Assembly: GCA_963846885.1 (NCBI GenBank)
Contig: CAWJXS010000002.1
Location: forward strand, 62,001-126,000
Reading direction: 5' to 3'
Origin: RPQJ01 sp963846885
GTDB taxonomy: Bacteria > Pseudomonadota > Gammaproteobacteria > Steroidobacterales > Steroidobacteraceae
DNA length: 64,000 nucleotides
How positions within the stretch are numbered: the first letter of the stretch is position 1; each line of letters opens with the position of its first letter. The translations under genes and the position numbers were made by a program. Shown piece by piece: positions 36,819 through 45,564 of this stretch. The notes below the pieces were generated by a model. That model did not search any database and was not told the origin of the DNA. It saw only the letters and a list, made by a program, of their open reading frames with translations.

Positions 36819-37835
36819 ATGGCACAGATGAACATGATCCAGGCGCTCAATTCCGCCATGGACATCATGCTGGCGCGTGACCCGAACGTGGTCATGCTGG
36901 GCGAGGACATCGGGTACTTCGGCGGCGTGTTCCGCGTCACCGACGGCTTGCAGCGCAAGTACGGCGAGCACCGCGTGCTCGATACGCCGATCGCCGAAGG
37001 CGCGATCGTCGGTGCTGCGATCGGCATGGGCGTGAACGGATTGCGACCCGTCGCGGAAGTGCAGTTCGCGGATTACATTTACCCGGCGTGCGACCAGATT
37101 TTCTCCGAACTCGCGCGCCTGCGTTATCGCAGCGCGGGTGACTTCTGGGCGCCCGTGACCATCCGCACCCCGTGCGGCGGCGGTATCCGCGGCGGCCAGA
37201 CGCACTCGCAGAGTCCGGAAGGCATCTTCACGCACGTCTGCGGCATCAAGGTGGTGATGCCATCGACGCCGTACGACGCGAAGGGCCTGCTCATCGCGTC
37301 GATCGAGGACGACGATCCGGTGGTGTTCTTCGAGCCCAAGCGGCTCTACAACGGCCCGTTCGACGGCGACGCGAACAAGCCCGCCGTGCCGTGGAGCACG
37401 CACCCCAAAGGCGAAGTGCCCGACGGCTATTACACCGTGCCCATCGGCAAGGCCGAGGTGGTGCGCAAGGGCAGCGCCGTGACGATGGTCGCGTACGGCA
37501 CGATGGTGTACGTCTGCGAGGCGGCGGCGAAGGCGCTGGGCGTGGACGCGGAGATCATCGACGTGCGCTCGATGGTGCCGCTCGACGTCGACACGATCTG
37601 CACCTCGGTCAAGAAGACCGGGCGCTGCCTGATCGCGCACGAGGCGACGCGCTTCTCGGGCTTCGGCGCCGAACTCTCGGCGACGATCCAGGAAGAGTGC
37701 TTCTGGGATCTCGAGGCGCCGATCGGCCGCGTGGCGGGCTGGGACACGCCTTACCCGCATGCGTTCGAGTGGGAGTATTTCCCGGGGCCGCTGCGCGTGG
37801 GCGCCGCGCTCAAGGCCGTGATGGAGGCCGCATGA
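36819..37835 (+). CDS. bkdA2: Branched-chain 2-oxoacid dehydrogenase E1 component, beta subunit
   Basis: A 338-residue transketolase-like beta subunit: MLGEDIGYFGGVFRVTDGL and RVLDTPIAEGAIVGAAIGMG near the start, TRTPCGGG-like (IRTPCGGGIRGG) in the middle, and a C-terminal transketolase-C domain. It overlaps the E2 gene by ATGA at 37832. Forms the alpha2beta2 E1 with the preceding product. Confidence 0.94.
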   Translation: MAQMNMIQALNSAMDIMLARDPNVVMLGEDIGYFGGVFRVTDGLQRKYGEHRVLDTPIAEGAIVGAAIGMGVNGLRPVAEVQFADYIYPACDQIFSELARLRYRSAGDFWAPVTIRTPCGGGIRGGQTHSQSPEGIFTHVCGIKVVMPSTPYDAKGLLIASIEDDDPVVFFEPKRLYNGPFDGDANKPAVPWSTHPKGEVPDGYYTVPIGKAEVVRKGSAVTMVAYGTMVYVCEAAAKALGVDAEIIDVRSMVPLDVDTICTSVKKTGRCLIAHEATRFSGFGAELSATIQEECFWDLEAPIGRVAGWDTPYPHAFEWEYFPGPLRVGAALKAVMEAA

Positions 37836-39176
37836 CGCGCTACGTCTTCAAGATGCCGGACCTCGGCGAAGGCACGGTCGAAGCCGAAGTCGTCGCGTGG
37901 CACATCCGCGTGGGCGACATGGTCAACGAAGACCAGGTCATGGCCGAAGTCATGACCGACAAGGCGGCGGTGGAAGTGCCGGCACCGGTCAGCGGCAAGG
38001 TCGTGGCGATCAACGGCCAGCCTGGCGACATGGTGCGTGTCGGCTCCGAACTCGTCGTGTTCGAGACCGCAGCCGCCGACGATGACGTGACTGCTCCCGC
38101 TCCCTCTCCCACGCCAGTGGGAGAGGGCCGGGGTGAGGGTCTTGCTCCCTCTCCCGCGCCAGCGGGAGAGGGCAGGGGTGAGGGTCTTGCTCCCGCCCCG
38201 ACTCCCTCACCCGCGCTGCGCGCGACCTCTCCCACTCACGTGGGAGAGGTGCAGCAAAGCGGGAGAGGTGCAGGACGTGGCAGAAGGGGGCCGCGTCAAG
38301 GCGTCGCCCGCGACGCGCCGCAAGGCGCGCGAGGCAGGCATCGACCTGCGCCAGGTCGCGGGTTCGGGACCCAGCGGGCGAATCATGCCGAAGGACTTCG
38401 TCGCAGCGGTCAGCGGCGCTGCACCTGCCAGCAGGAATGGCGGCGGCGCAGCGCCCTCGTTGCTGCGTCCCCGGACCGGCAGCGAAGAGGTCAAGGTCAT
38501 CGGCGTGCGGCGCGTGATCGCGCAACGCATGACCGACGCCGCGCGCACGATCCCGCATTTCTCCTACGTCGAGGAAGTGGACGTCACCGAACTCGAGTCG
38601 CTGCGCACGCATCTCAATGCCCGCGCGCCCAAGGGCACGCCCGCACTCACGTACCTGCCGTTCCTCGCCGCCGCGCTCGCGCGCGTGCTCGAGGAGTTCC
38701 CGCAATGCAACGCGCACTACGATGCCGAAAGAAACGTGCTCATCCGGCATCGTCCGGTGCACCTGGGCGTGGCGACGCAGACGCCTGACGGCCTCAAGGT
38801 GCCCGTGGTGCGACACGCTGAAGCGCGCACGCTCTGGGACCTTTCGGACGAGATCCGGCGCGTGTCGGAGGCCGCCAAGAGCAACAAGGCCTCGCGCGAG
38901 GAACTGAGCGGCTCGACGATCACGATCACCAGCCTGGGCCGCATGGGCGGCATCGTCTCGACGCCGATCATCAACGCGCCCGAGATGGGCATCATCGGGG
39001 TCAACAAGGCCATCGACCGGCCCGTGGTCCTCGACGGCGCCGTCGCCATCCGCCGCATCATGAATCTCTCGTCGTCGTTCGATCACCGCTTCGTGGACGG
39101 TTACGACGCCGCCGCGATGATCCTGGCGCTCAAGGACCTGCTCGAGCACCCCGCGACGATCTTCATCCCCGGTTAA
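37832..39176 (+). pseudogene. bkdB: Branched-chain 2-oxoacid dehydrogenase E2 (dihydrolipoyl acyltransferase), frameshifted in the linker
   Basis: Two frames together give a 447-residue E2. The N-terminal lipoyl domain (1-80) carries the lipoylated Lys in MTDKAAVEV. After a long Pro/Ala/Gly linker the other frame holds the peripheral subunit-binding domain (KASPATRRKAREAGIDL) and the acyltransferase core ending in SFDHRFVDGYDAA with the catalytic His and Asp. Removing one G from the GGGGG at 38286-38290 restores the frame, though the break may lie elsewhere in 38095-38290. The linker contains two 45-bp palindromic repeats. Whether it is a real defect or an error is undecided; no second E2 is in the window. 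E3 is also absent here. Confidence 0.85.
38099..38188 (+). repeat. Two tandem 45-bp palindromic repeats inside the E2 linker
   Basis: Units at 38099-38143 and 38144-38188 each contain CCCTCTCCC-N8-GGGAGAGGG followed by a GGGGTGAGGGTCTT tail. A third, shorter arm pair (CCTCTCCC/GGGAGAGG) lies at about 38226-38248. This CTCTCCC/GGGAGAG family is a familiar dispersed intergenic repeat of GC-rich proteobacteria. The 45-base period keeps the frame, and each unit encodes 15 Pro/Gly/Glu-rich residues. Confidence 0.85.
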
Positions 39177-39217
39177 ACTGGCGCCCTCCAAGCGTCGACC
39201 CGTTCCAGAGAACAGCC

Positions 39218-40231
39218 ATGACAACGACTCCCGCCGCGCGTCCCGCCTTTGGCACCGTCCTTGCCGACCAGATGAGCGTCGCCACCTACGCCGCCGGCGC
39301 GTGGCAGGCCGACAAGCTCACGCCGGTCGCGCCGATCCCCATGCACCCTTCGGCGCATGTGCTGCATTACGCCAGCACCTGTTTCGAAGGCTTCAAGGCG
39401 TATCGCTACGCGGACGGCAGCATCCACGTGTTTCGCATGGATCGCCACATCGCCCGGCTGCGGCAGAGCGCCAGGCTGCTGATGCTGCCGGTGCCGGACG
39501 AGGCGCAGCTCGAACGCATGATCCTGCAGACGATCGATGCCAACCGCGCGCAGGTGCCGGAGCCGCCCGGCGCGCTGTACATGCGGCCGGTGCTGTTCGG
39601 CACGATGCCCAACATCGGCGCGGCGTCGCAGCCTTCGAACGAAGCCACGCTGATCGTGCTGGCGAGCCCGGTGTGGGATTACTTCGCGGGCGGCATGAAG
39701 CCGCTGCGCATCTATGTCGAGGACCAGAAACACCGCACGGCCGAGCACCTTGGCATGGTCAAGACCGGCGGCAACTACGCCGCTGCCATGGGTCCGACGC
39801 TCGCGGCGAAGGAAAAGTACAAGATCGACCAGGTCCTGTTCTGCCCCGAAGGGTCGGTGCAGGAAACCGGCGCTGCCAACTTCCTGCTGATCCGCGAAGG
39901 CCACATCCTCACGCGCAGCCTCGACACGACGTTCCTGCATGGCGTCACGCGTGACTCGCTGCTCACCATGGCGAGGCAGCTCGGCTTCAAGGTCGAGGAG
40001 CGGGTGTTCGACGTCGCCGAGATGATGGAGTGGGTGAAGACCGGCGAAGCGGCGCTGTCCGGCACGGCTGCCGTGCTCGCGGGCGTCGGCACGCTGGTGC
40101 GCAGCGACGGCACCGACGTGCGGGTCGGCAACGGCGACGTTGGCCCGGTGACGCAGAAGCTGCGTGCCGCACTGGTGGCGATCCAGAACGGCACCGCGCC
40201 CGACACCTTCGGCTGGACGCGCAAGGTCTGA
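39218..40231 (+). CDS. ilvE: Branched-chain amino-acid aminotransferase
   Basis: A 337-residue class-IV PLP enzyme that interconverts valine, leucine and isoleucine with their 2-oxoacids. The PLP lysine is in MVKTGGNYAAA, and HYASTCFEGFKAYR near residue 50 and the EVFGTGTA-like block (ALSGTAAVLAGV) are typical. Its position 42 bases after the E2 gene makes it the first step of the same catabolic pathway. Supplying substrate to the Bkd complex is its likely role, with biosynthesis possible as well. Confidence 0.93.
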   Translation: MTTTPAARPAFGTVLADQMSVATYAAGAWQADKLTPVAPIPMHPSAHVLHYASTCFEGFKAYRYADGSIHVFRMDRHIARLRQSARLLMLPVPDEAQLERMILQTIDANRAQVPEPPGALYMRPVLFGTMPNIGAASQPSNEATLIVLASPVWDYFAGGMKPLRIYVEDQKHRTAEHLGMVKTGGNYAAAMGPTLAAKEKYKIDQVLFCPEGSVQETGAANFLLIREGHILTRSLDTTFLHGVTRDSLLTMARQLGFKVEERVFDVAEMMEWVKTGEAALSGTAAVLAGVGTLVRSDGTDVRVGNGDVGPVTQKLRAALVAIQNGTAPDTFGWTRKV

Positions 40232-40242
40232 GCGCGGCGCCC

Positions 40243-41007
40243 GTGGCCGCGCGCCCAGTCGCCGTCGTCACGGGTGCGGGCAGCCCCACCGGCATCGGCT
40301 TCGCCACCGCGCGGGCGCTGGCCCGCGCGGGACACTGCGTCCTGATCGTATCGACCACCGACCGCATCGGTGACCGCGCGGCCGAGCTGCGCGCCGAGGG
40401 TCATGCCGCGCATGGCGTCGTCGCAGACCTCACGGTCGAGGCAGACATCGAGCGCCTGCGCGAGCACGCGGAGGCGCACGGCGACGTCGGCGTCCTCGTC
40501 AACAACGCCGGCATGGCGATCCTTGGCGAGATGGATGCTCCGGATGAGCTCGAACGGCTCGACCGCACGGACTGGCAGCGCTCGCTCGATCGCAACCTCA
40601 CCAGCGCGTTCCTGGTCACCCGCGCGTTCCTGCACGGGATGAAGGCTCGCGGCTACGGCCGCGTGATCAACGTGTCCTCGACCACTGGCACCGTCTCGGC
40701 GGTGGCGGGCGACACGGCCTATGCCGCCGCGAAAGCCGGCATGGTCGGGTTCACGCGCGCCGTGGCGCTCGAGGCCGCGCCTTACGGCGTGACGATCAAT
40801 GCGGTCGCGCCGGGCTGGATCGCGACGGGATCGCAGACAGGGCGCGAGGCTGCGGCCGGCTTGCGGACACCCGTGCGACGCTCGGGAACGCCCGCCGAAA
40901 TCGCGGCGCTGATCGCCTTCCTCGCCTCACGCGAGGCGTCGTACGTCACGGGTCAGTTGATCGTGGCCGACGGGGGCAACTCGATCGTCGAAGATCACAA
41001 CGCCTGA
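40243..41007 (+). CDS. SDR-family oxidoreductase (FabG-like)
   Basis: A 254-residue classical SDR. The cofactor loop is TGAGSPTGIG, NNAG follows at about 85, and the catalytic Ser-Tyr-Lys is seen as NVSSTTG and AYAAAKAG. The C-terminus VTGQLIVADGGNS is FabG-like. GTG at 40243, 11 bases after ilvE, gives the right N-terminus; ribosome site unclear. As the last gene of the bkd-ilvE run it may oxidise a hydroxyacyl intermediate; that is inference. Overlaps the convergent anti-sigma gene by 13 bases. Confidence 0.82.
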   Translation: MAARPVAVVTGAGSPTGIGFATARALARAGHCVLIVSTTDRIGDRAAELRAEGHAAHGVVADLTVEADIERLREHAEAHGDVGVLVNNAGMAILGEMDAPDELERLDRTDWQRSLDRNLTSAFLVTRAFLHGMKARGYGRVINVSSTTGTVSAVAGDTAYAAAKAGMVGFTRAVALEAAPYGVTINAVAPGWIATGSQTGREAAAGLRTPVRRSGTPAEIAALIAFLASREASYVTGQLIVADGGNSIVEDHNA

Positions 41008-41546
41008 GCGCGCCGGTGGCTTAAGGCGAGACCGCAGGCCACCGCAGCCAGGCCCAGCACCGTCGCGAACGTCGTGGACGCGCTGAAGCCGGCGGGCACC
41101 AGGCCGTAGGCCTGCAACAACTGCGGCGCGAACGAATCGAGCGCCAGCACGACACCCCCGGCCACCGAGCCGACCGCCGCGGCATTCAGCCACGTCCGCC
41201 AGCCGATACCACGCCCCAGCGCGCGCAACAGCTGCTCGTGCTCGCGCTGCGCAGCGGCCAGGGCCCCGGTCCGATCGGGCGAACGCTGCAAGCCGGCGAT
41301 TCGTGCCGCCAGCTGCTCGTTGAACCCGGGCGACAGCTCGGGCCGCGGCAGGACGTCGGCCAACGTCGTATCGAGGTCGTGGAGCCCGGCGGCATACGCG
41401 CGGCAGCGCGCGCAGTGCGCAAGGTGTTGTTGCAGGCGCGCCGCCAGTTCGGGGGCGACGGCACCTTCGCTCTGCTCGACGAGATCGAACTCGTAATCGG
41501 CGCAGGGGCCGAGCGAGAGCGCGTGTTCGTGGCTGGTCTGGTTCAT
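40995..41546 (-). CDS. Zinc-finger membrane anti-sigma factor
   Basis: A 183-residue protein overlapping the sigma gene by ATGA (TCAT at 41543-41546). The N-terminus has the ZAS-type zinc motif HLAHCARC (H-x3-C-x2-C) at about 41-48. Two hydrophobic segments at about 125-180 anchor it in the membrane. Expected to hold the ECF sigma inactive until an envelope or redox signal arrives. Confidence 0.85.
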   Translation of the reverse strand: MNQTSHEHALSLGPCADYEFDLVEQSEGAVAPELAARLQQHLAHCARCRAYAAGLHDLDTTLADVLPRPELSPGFNEQLAARIAGLQRSPDRTGALAAAQREHEQLLRALGRGIGWRTWLNAAAVGSVAGGVVLALDSFAPQLLQAYGLVPAGFSASTTFATVLGLAAVACGLALSHRRAQAL

Positions 41547-42091
41547 GCGGCCTGGACCTCTGCGGGGCGGGCAAGCTCCATCAAGCGTTTGCGTGCCCGG
41601 AATAACAGGTTCTTGACCGTCCCCAGCGGCATGCCGAGCGCAGCGGCGACGGCGTCGTAGGAACGGTCCTCGAGATAAAACAAGCGCACGGCCTGCTGCT
41701 GGTTGGCGGGCAGCGTCTCCAGCAGCCGCAGCAGGTTGTCGCGTTCCGGATCCTCGGCGGGCCCGGTCGCGACCAGTGCGGCGGCATGCTGCGCCTCGGC
41801 CGAGTCGGGGTCGTCGAACGAGACCGTCGGACGGCGCTTGCGCAATTCCATCAGGCAGGTATTGCGCGCGATCGCGTAGATCCACGTGCCCAGCGCCGCG
41901 CGGCCGTCGAATCCCGGCAGCGCCTTCCAGACCCGGACCAGTGTTTCCTGCGTGGCGTCCTCGGCCGCGGCGCGTTCCCGCAGGATCGAGAACGACAGCC
42001 GGAACACGCGGTCCCGGAACTCGGGCACGATCAAGTCGAAGGCGCGGGCATGGCGGCCCGCAGCCAGGTGAGCTTGAATTGCCGCGTCCAT
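41543..42091 (-). CDS. RNA polymerase ECF sigma factor
   Basis: A 182-residue sigma factor. Region 2 runs from FDLIVPEFRDRVFRLSFSIL to EDATQETLVRVWKALPGF and AALGTWIYAIARNTCL; region 4 includes QQQAVRLFYLEDRSYDAVAAALGMPLGTVKNLLFRARKRL, quoted here in parts. It is co-transcribed with its anti-sigma gene. The ECF-type promoter at 42097-42127 ends 5 bases before the ATG and there is no separate ribosome site, so the mRNA may be leaderless. Confidence 0.9.
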   Translation of the reverse strand: MDAAIQAHLAAGRHARAFDLIVPEFRDRVFRLSFSILRERAAAEDATQETLVRVWKALPGFDGRAALGTWIYAIARNTCLMELRKRRPTVSFDDPDSAEAQHAAALVATGPAEDPERDNLLRLLETLPANQQQAVRLFYLEDRSYDAVAAALGMPLGTVKNLLFRARKRLMELARPAEVQAA

Positions 42092-42096
42092 GCGCC

Positions 42097-42127
42097 TTTA
42101 TATGCCCCCGGGCGGGCAAAGGTTGCA
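42097..42127 (-). promoter_or_regulatory. ECF-type promoter of the sigma/anti-sigma operon
   Basis: On the minus strand TGCAACCTT is followed by 16 bases and TATAAA, 5 bases before the sigma ATG. The same -35 and spacer occur facing the other way at 42138-42168, so the gap holds a divergent pair of matched promoters. Confidence 0.65.
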
Positions 42128-42137
42128 ACTGCAGCCG

Positions 42138-42168
42138 TGCAACCTTCCGGGCGGCTGCCGCATACAAA
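42138..42168 (+). promoter_or_regulatory. ECF-type promoter of the DUF6249-type gene
   Basis: TGCAACCTT, a 16-base spacer, then TACAAA, 26 bases before ATG 42195. The -35 is identical to the divergent promoter of the sigma gene, which suggests that this sigma controls both directions. Confidence 0.65.
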
Positions 42169-42194
42169 CGTCAACTGCCCAGGAGACCCGGACC

Positions 42195-42640
42195 ATGAAC
42201 ACTGAGACCGTTGCCGTATTCATCCCCATCACCGCGATCGTCATGTCGCTGGCGATCCCGATCGTCTACGCGATCACCGATTATCGCCGCCGCCGCGACA
42301 TCGTCGAGGCACACCACAAGGAGCGCCTGGCCGGGATCGAGCGGGGCATGGAGATCCCCCCCTGCCCGAGGCGTTTTTCAAGCCGCTGGGCCGGGTCGAG
42401 CGGCCCCGGCACCTGCTGACCGGCATGATCTGGCTCTTCGTCGGCATCGCCGTATTCCTGTTCCTGGGCGCGGTGGCCGACTCGAGCGTGGCCTTCCTCG
42501 GGTTGATCCCGGCGGGCGTCGGCGCTGCCTTCCTGATCTATTACTTCGTCGAAGGACGCAAGGAACTGGCCGAATTCAAGGCGCGCGAAGCCGCCGCGAA
42601 TGCCGCGACGAGCACGGCCGTGGAGCAGAAGAAGTTCTGA
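42195..42640 (+). pseudogene. Small DUF6249-type membrane protein, frameshifted at a C run
   Basis: Two frames give a 148-residue protein with one N-terminal helix (about 8-28), a charged ERLAGIERGMEIP stretch and two C-terminal helices (MIWLFVGIAVFLFLGAV, SSVAFLGLIPAGVGAAF). The break is in seven Cs at 42356-42362; one extra C would give EIPPLPEAFFKPLGR, the expected continuation. CAGGAG precedes ATG 42195. Proteins of this kind are usually encoded next to ECF sigma factors, as here. The homopolymer context makes a sequencing error the first explanation. Confidence 0.7.
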
Positions 42641-42764
42641 CCGGGCGCGACGGGCAGCCCGCCGCAAGGCGGGCCGCACCGTGGCGCTTGTCGGCCCCGG
42701 ACGACTGGCTCCGGCCGCCCATTCACTGCGAAGATGGCGGGCAATCGACAAACCGGGAAGTGCC

Positions 42765-43940
42765 ATGCCAAGGTTGATTTCTGCCCCATTCCTGCGGTCA
42801 GCGCGCGCCGTGCACGCGGGTTTGATCACCGCGCTGCTGCTCGTCTCCGCGCCGGTGCTGGCGCTGGTGGGTACGTCGCAGACGGTCAAGACGGACCTGG
42901 CGTCGGTGCAGCTGACCGTGGTCGCGGCAGGCCTCGAGAACCCATGGGGGATCGCATTCCTGCCGGATGGCAGCGCCCTGGTGACCGAGCGACCCGGCCG
43001 GCTGCGGCTGATCGATCGCAGCGGCAAGGTCAGCGCGCCGCTCGCGGGCGTGCCAAAGGTGGATGCAATCAACCAGGGCGGCCTGCTCGACGTCGTGCTC
43101 GATCCCGATTTCGCGCGCAACAAGCGCATCTACCTGTCGTTCGCGGAAGTGCGCGGCGACGGCCTGAACGGCACGAGCGTCGCCCGCGCCACGCTCGGGG
43201 ACCAGGGCCTGAGCGACGTCGTCGTGATCTTCAGGCAACAGCCGGCGATGTCCGGCGGGCACCACTTCGGCTCGCGGCTGGTCTTCGGCCGTGACGGCAA
43301 CCTCTTCGTGACGCTGGGTGATCGCAACAAGGGTCGCGACCGCGTGCAGTCGCTCGACAACCACATCGGCAAGGTCGTGCGCATCGATCGTGACGGCAAG
43401 GCGCCCGCCGACAATCCCTATCTGAAGCAGGCCGGTGCGCTGCCGGAGATCTGGTCGCTCGGCCACCGCAACATCCAGGGCGCCGCGCTGCACCCGCAAA
43501 CCGGTGAGCTGTGGACCAACGAGCATGGCGCCAAGGGCGGCGACGAACTCAATCGCACGCTCGCCGGGCGCAATTACGGCTGGCCGCTGGTGACCTATGG
43601 CACGGAATATTCCGGCGCCAAGATCAGCGACCGTACCGAGGCCCCGGGGCTCGAGTCGCCCGTGCATTACTGGGTGCCGTCGATTGCGACGAGCGGTCTG
43701 GCGTTCTACACCGGCGACGCGATTCCGCAGTGGAAGGGCAATGTGTTCGTCGGCGGATTGAAGGCGATGGAGCTCGCACGGCTCGAACTGCGTGACGGCA
43801 AGGTCGTGCGTGAGGAGCGCCTGTTCGGTGAGGCGCTGAAGAAGCGCATCCGCGCGGTGGTCAACGGGCCGGACGGCGCCTTGTACCTGCTCACCGATGA
43901 CAGCCAGGGCCAGTTGCTGCGGGTGACGGCGGCGAAGTGA
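42765..43940 (+). CDS. Exported PQQ-type glucose/sorbosone (aldose) dehydrogenase
   Basis: A 391-residue protein with a signal peptide at 1-34. The six-bladed propeller of soluble aldose sugar dehydrogenases is recognisable by GLENPWGIAFLPDG, LDVVLDPDF, SGGHHFGSRLVF (catalytic-type His), LGHRNIQGAALHP and LWTNEHGAKGGDELN. E. coli YliI is a relative. Periplasmic oxidation of aldoses with PQQ is expected; PQQ synthesis genes are not in the window. Confidence 0.88.
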   Translation: MPRLISAPFLRSARAVHAGLITALLLVSAPVLALVGTSQTVKTDLASVQLTVVAAGLENPWGIAFLPDGSALVTERPGRLRLIDRSGKVSAPLAGVPKVDAINQGGLLDVVLDPDFARNKRIYLSFAEVRGDGLNGTSVARATLGDQGLSDVVVIFRQQPAMSGGHHFGSRLVFGRDGNLFVTLGDRNKGRDRVQSLDNHIGKVVRIDRDGKAPADNPYLKQAGALPEIWSLGHRNIQGAALHPQTGELWTNEHGAKGGDELNRTLAGRNYGWPLVTYGTEYSGAKISDRTEAPGLESPVHYWVPSIATSGLAFYTGDAIPQWKGNVFVGGLKAMELARLELRDGKVVREERLFGEALKKRIRAVVNGPDGALYLLTDDSQGQLLRVTAAK

Positions 43941-44017
43941 CGCTTATTTCAGGTTACCAATCACCGGCCGTCGTCGCACTGCCGCGCGGCGCATTAATGC
44001 GTAGAATCGCGCCGCGC

Positions 44018-44093
44018 GGGCCTGTAGCACAGCGGTTAGTGCAGGGGACTCATAATCCCTCGGTCCTGGGTTCGAATCCCAGCGGGCCCACCA
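44018..44093 (+). tRNA. tRNA with CAU anticodon, probably tRNA-Ile2 (lysidine type)
   Basis: A full cloverleaf: acceptor GGGCCTG/CGGGCCC, D stem GCAC/GTGC, anticodon stem GGGGA/TCCCT around CTCATAA, variable CGGTC, T stem CTGGG/CCCAG, encoded CCA. The anticodon is CAT. The G1-C72 pair rules out initiator tRNA. The anticodon arm and GGTC variable loop resemble bacterial tRNA-Ile2, which is modified by TilS to read AUA, more than elongator tRNA-Met; that choice is uncertain. TAGAAT at 44002-44007 may be its -10. Confidence 0.93.
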
Positions 44094-44181
44094 TCATCTC
44101 GTCCGCGCGGCGGCGCGCGGGCATGCGGACCGCGCGCGGCTGCAGGTTCCAGGAACATGACGCGATGACAGTCCACCGCCG

Positions 44182-45564
44182 ATGAATTCATCGCCCCGCA
44201 TTGGCTGGCTGTTCGCGTACGACTGGGATCGCGCCGCGATGCGCCGACTCGGCGCGCCCGGCGGCCAGGTGCGCTGCGAGCATGCCGGCTTCGACTTGTT
44301 CGCGTTCCCGAGCCGTCTCAGGCTGCCGGGGTTCGACCTCGAACACTTCGCGGCGCAGCAGGCGGCGCGCGGACGGCGGCGCGGCTGGCGCGCCGTGCTG
44401 TCCCATCACGAGCAATACGGCGCGCTTGCCGCGGCGCTGGTGGCCGAGCAGCTCGGGCTGCCCGGCGCGACGCCGGCAAGCATTCTCGCTGCCCAACACA
44501 AGTTGCATGCACGACGCGTGCTGCAGCAGGTTGCGCCTGAATCCAACCTCAAGTTCACAGCCCTCGACGCGGGCGATGACGGCTCCTCCCACAGTACGCT
44601 CGAGTTCCCCCTGTTCGTGAAGCCGGTGAAGGGCGCCTTCTCGGTGCTTGCCCGGCGCGCCGAGGATCCGGGTCAGCTGCGTGCGCACACGCAGTTCAGC
44701 TGGCGCGAGCGTTGGCTCATCCGCCAGCTGACGGAGCCCTTCGAGCGCGTCTGCCTTGAACGGCTGCCACAGGCGGGCAGTGCCTACCGGATGTTGCTCG
44801 AGGAAGCCGTCTCGCCGCAGACCCCGCAGTACAACCTCGACGGCTGGGTGCAGGATGGCCGCGTGCATGCGCTGGGCGTAGTGGACGCGATCATGTACCC
44901 GGGCACGCAGGCGTTCATGCGCTGGGAACACCCGAGCCGTCTCGCCGCCGCGGTGCAGCGCCGCGCACTCGACGTGGCGCAACGTTTCCTCGGCGCCATC
45001 GGTTACACGCACGGCTTCTTCAATCTCGAGTTCTTTTACGACGAACATGCAGACCGCCTGTGCGTGATCGAATGCAATCCGCGGCTGGCCGCGCAGTTTT
45101 CCGATCTGTACGAGCGCGTGCATGGCATCGACGCGCACGGCATGGCACTGGCGCTCGCGCTGGGGGCGAACCCGCAATCGCGGCCGCGACTGCGACCCAC
45201 CGCCGGCGTGGCCGCCAGTCTCGTATACCGGGCCTTCGACCCGAGTGGTGTCGTGCCGCCGGCTCCGGCAGCAACGCAGCGTGAAGCTTTGGCTCGCGCA
45301 TTCCCGGATGCGCTCCTGCTCAGTTTTGCCAAGCGGGGGCGCGCGCTGGCGCGCGACTATCGCTGGACCGGCAGTCATCGCTACGGGATCGTGCACCTGG
45401 GAGGCCACGACCGTGAGCACCTGCGCCAGCGCTGCGAGGACGCCAGCGCGCTGCTCGGCTGGCCCGCCCCTTATCTCGACCACACGCCAGTGCCGGCGCG
45501 CACGCATGCTGCAACGCCTGCCATCGCCTCGTGCACGGCGTCGGCCGAGGCATCGGCGGTATGA
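44182..45564 (+). CDS. ATP-grasp domain protein of unknown specificity
   Basis: A 460-residue protein. An N-terminal pre-ATP-grasp domain (GWLFAYDWDRAAMRRL, HHEQYGALAAALVAEQLGLPG, then a Lys in AAQHKLHARRVL) leads into an ATP-grasp fold with FVKPVKGAFS (ATP-binding Lys), and metal ligands in FNLEFFYDE and VIECNPRLAAQFSDLY. ATP-grasp enzymes join a carboxylate to an amine or thiol through acyl-phosphate. It overlaps the methyltransferase gene by ATGA, so the two work together. The C-terminal 80 residues resemble a biotin-carboxylase-C-like lid. Product unknown. Confidence 0.75.
   Translation: MNSSPRIGWLFAYDWDRAAMRRLGAPGGQVRCEHAGFDLFAFPSRLRLPGFDLEHFAAQQAARGRRRGWRAVLSHHEQYGALAAALVAEQLGLPGATPASILAAQHKLHARRVLQQVAPESNLKFTALDAGDDGSSHSTLEFPLFVKPVKGAFSVLARRAEDPGQLRAHTQFSWRERWLIRQLTEPFERVCLERLPQAGSAYRMLLEEAVSPQTPQYNLDGWVQDGRVHALGVVDAIMYPGTQAFMRWEHPSRLAAAVQRRALDVAQRFLGAIGYTHGFFNLEFFYDEHADRLCVIECNPRLAAQFSDLYERVHGIDAHGMALALALGANPQSRPRLRPTAGVAASLVYRAFDPSGVVPPAPAATQREALARAFPDALLLSFAKRGRALARDYRWTGSHRYGIVHLGGHDREHLRQRCEDASALLGWPAPYLDHTPVPARTHAATPAIASCTASAEASAV

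Noticed and set aside
35586..37760. 724-codon minus-strand frame across bkdA1 and bkdA2
   Set aside because: Antisense to two certain dehydrogenase subunits; the composition is typical of a reverse-frame artefact.
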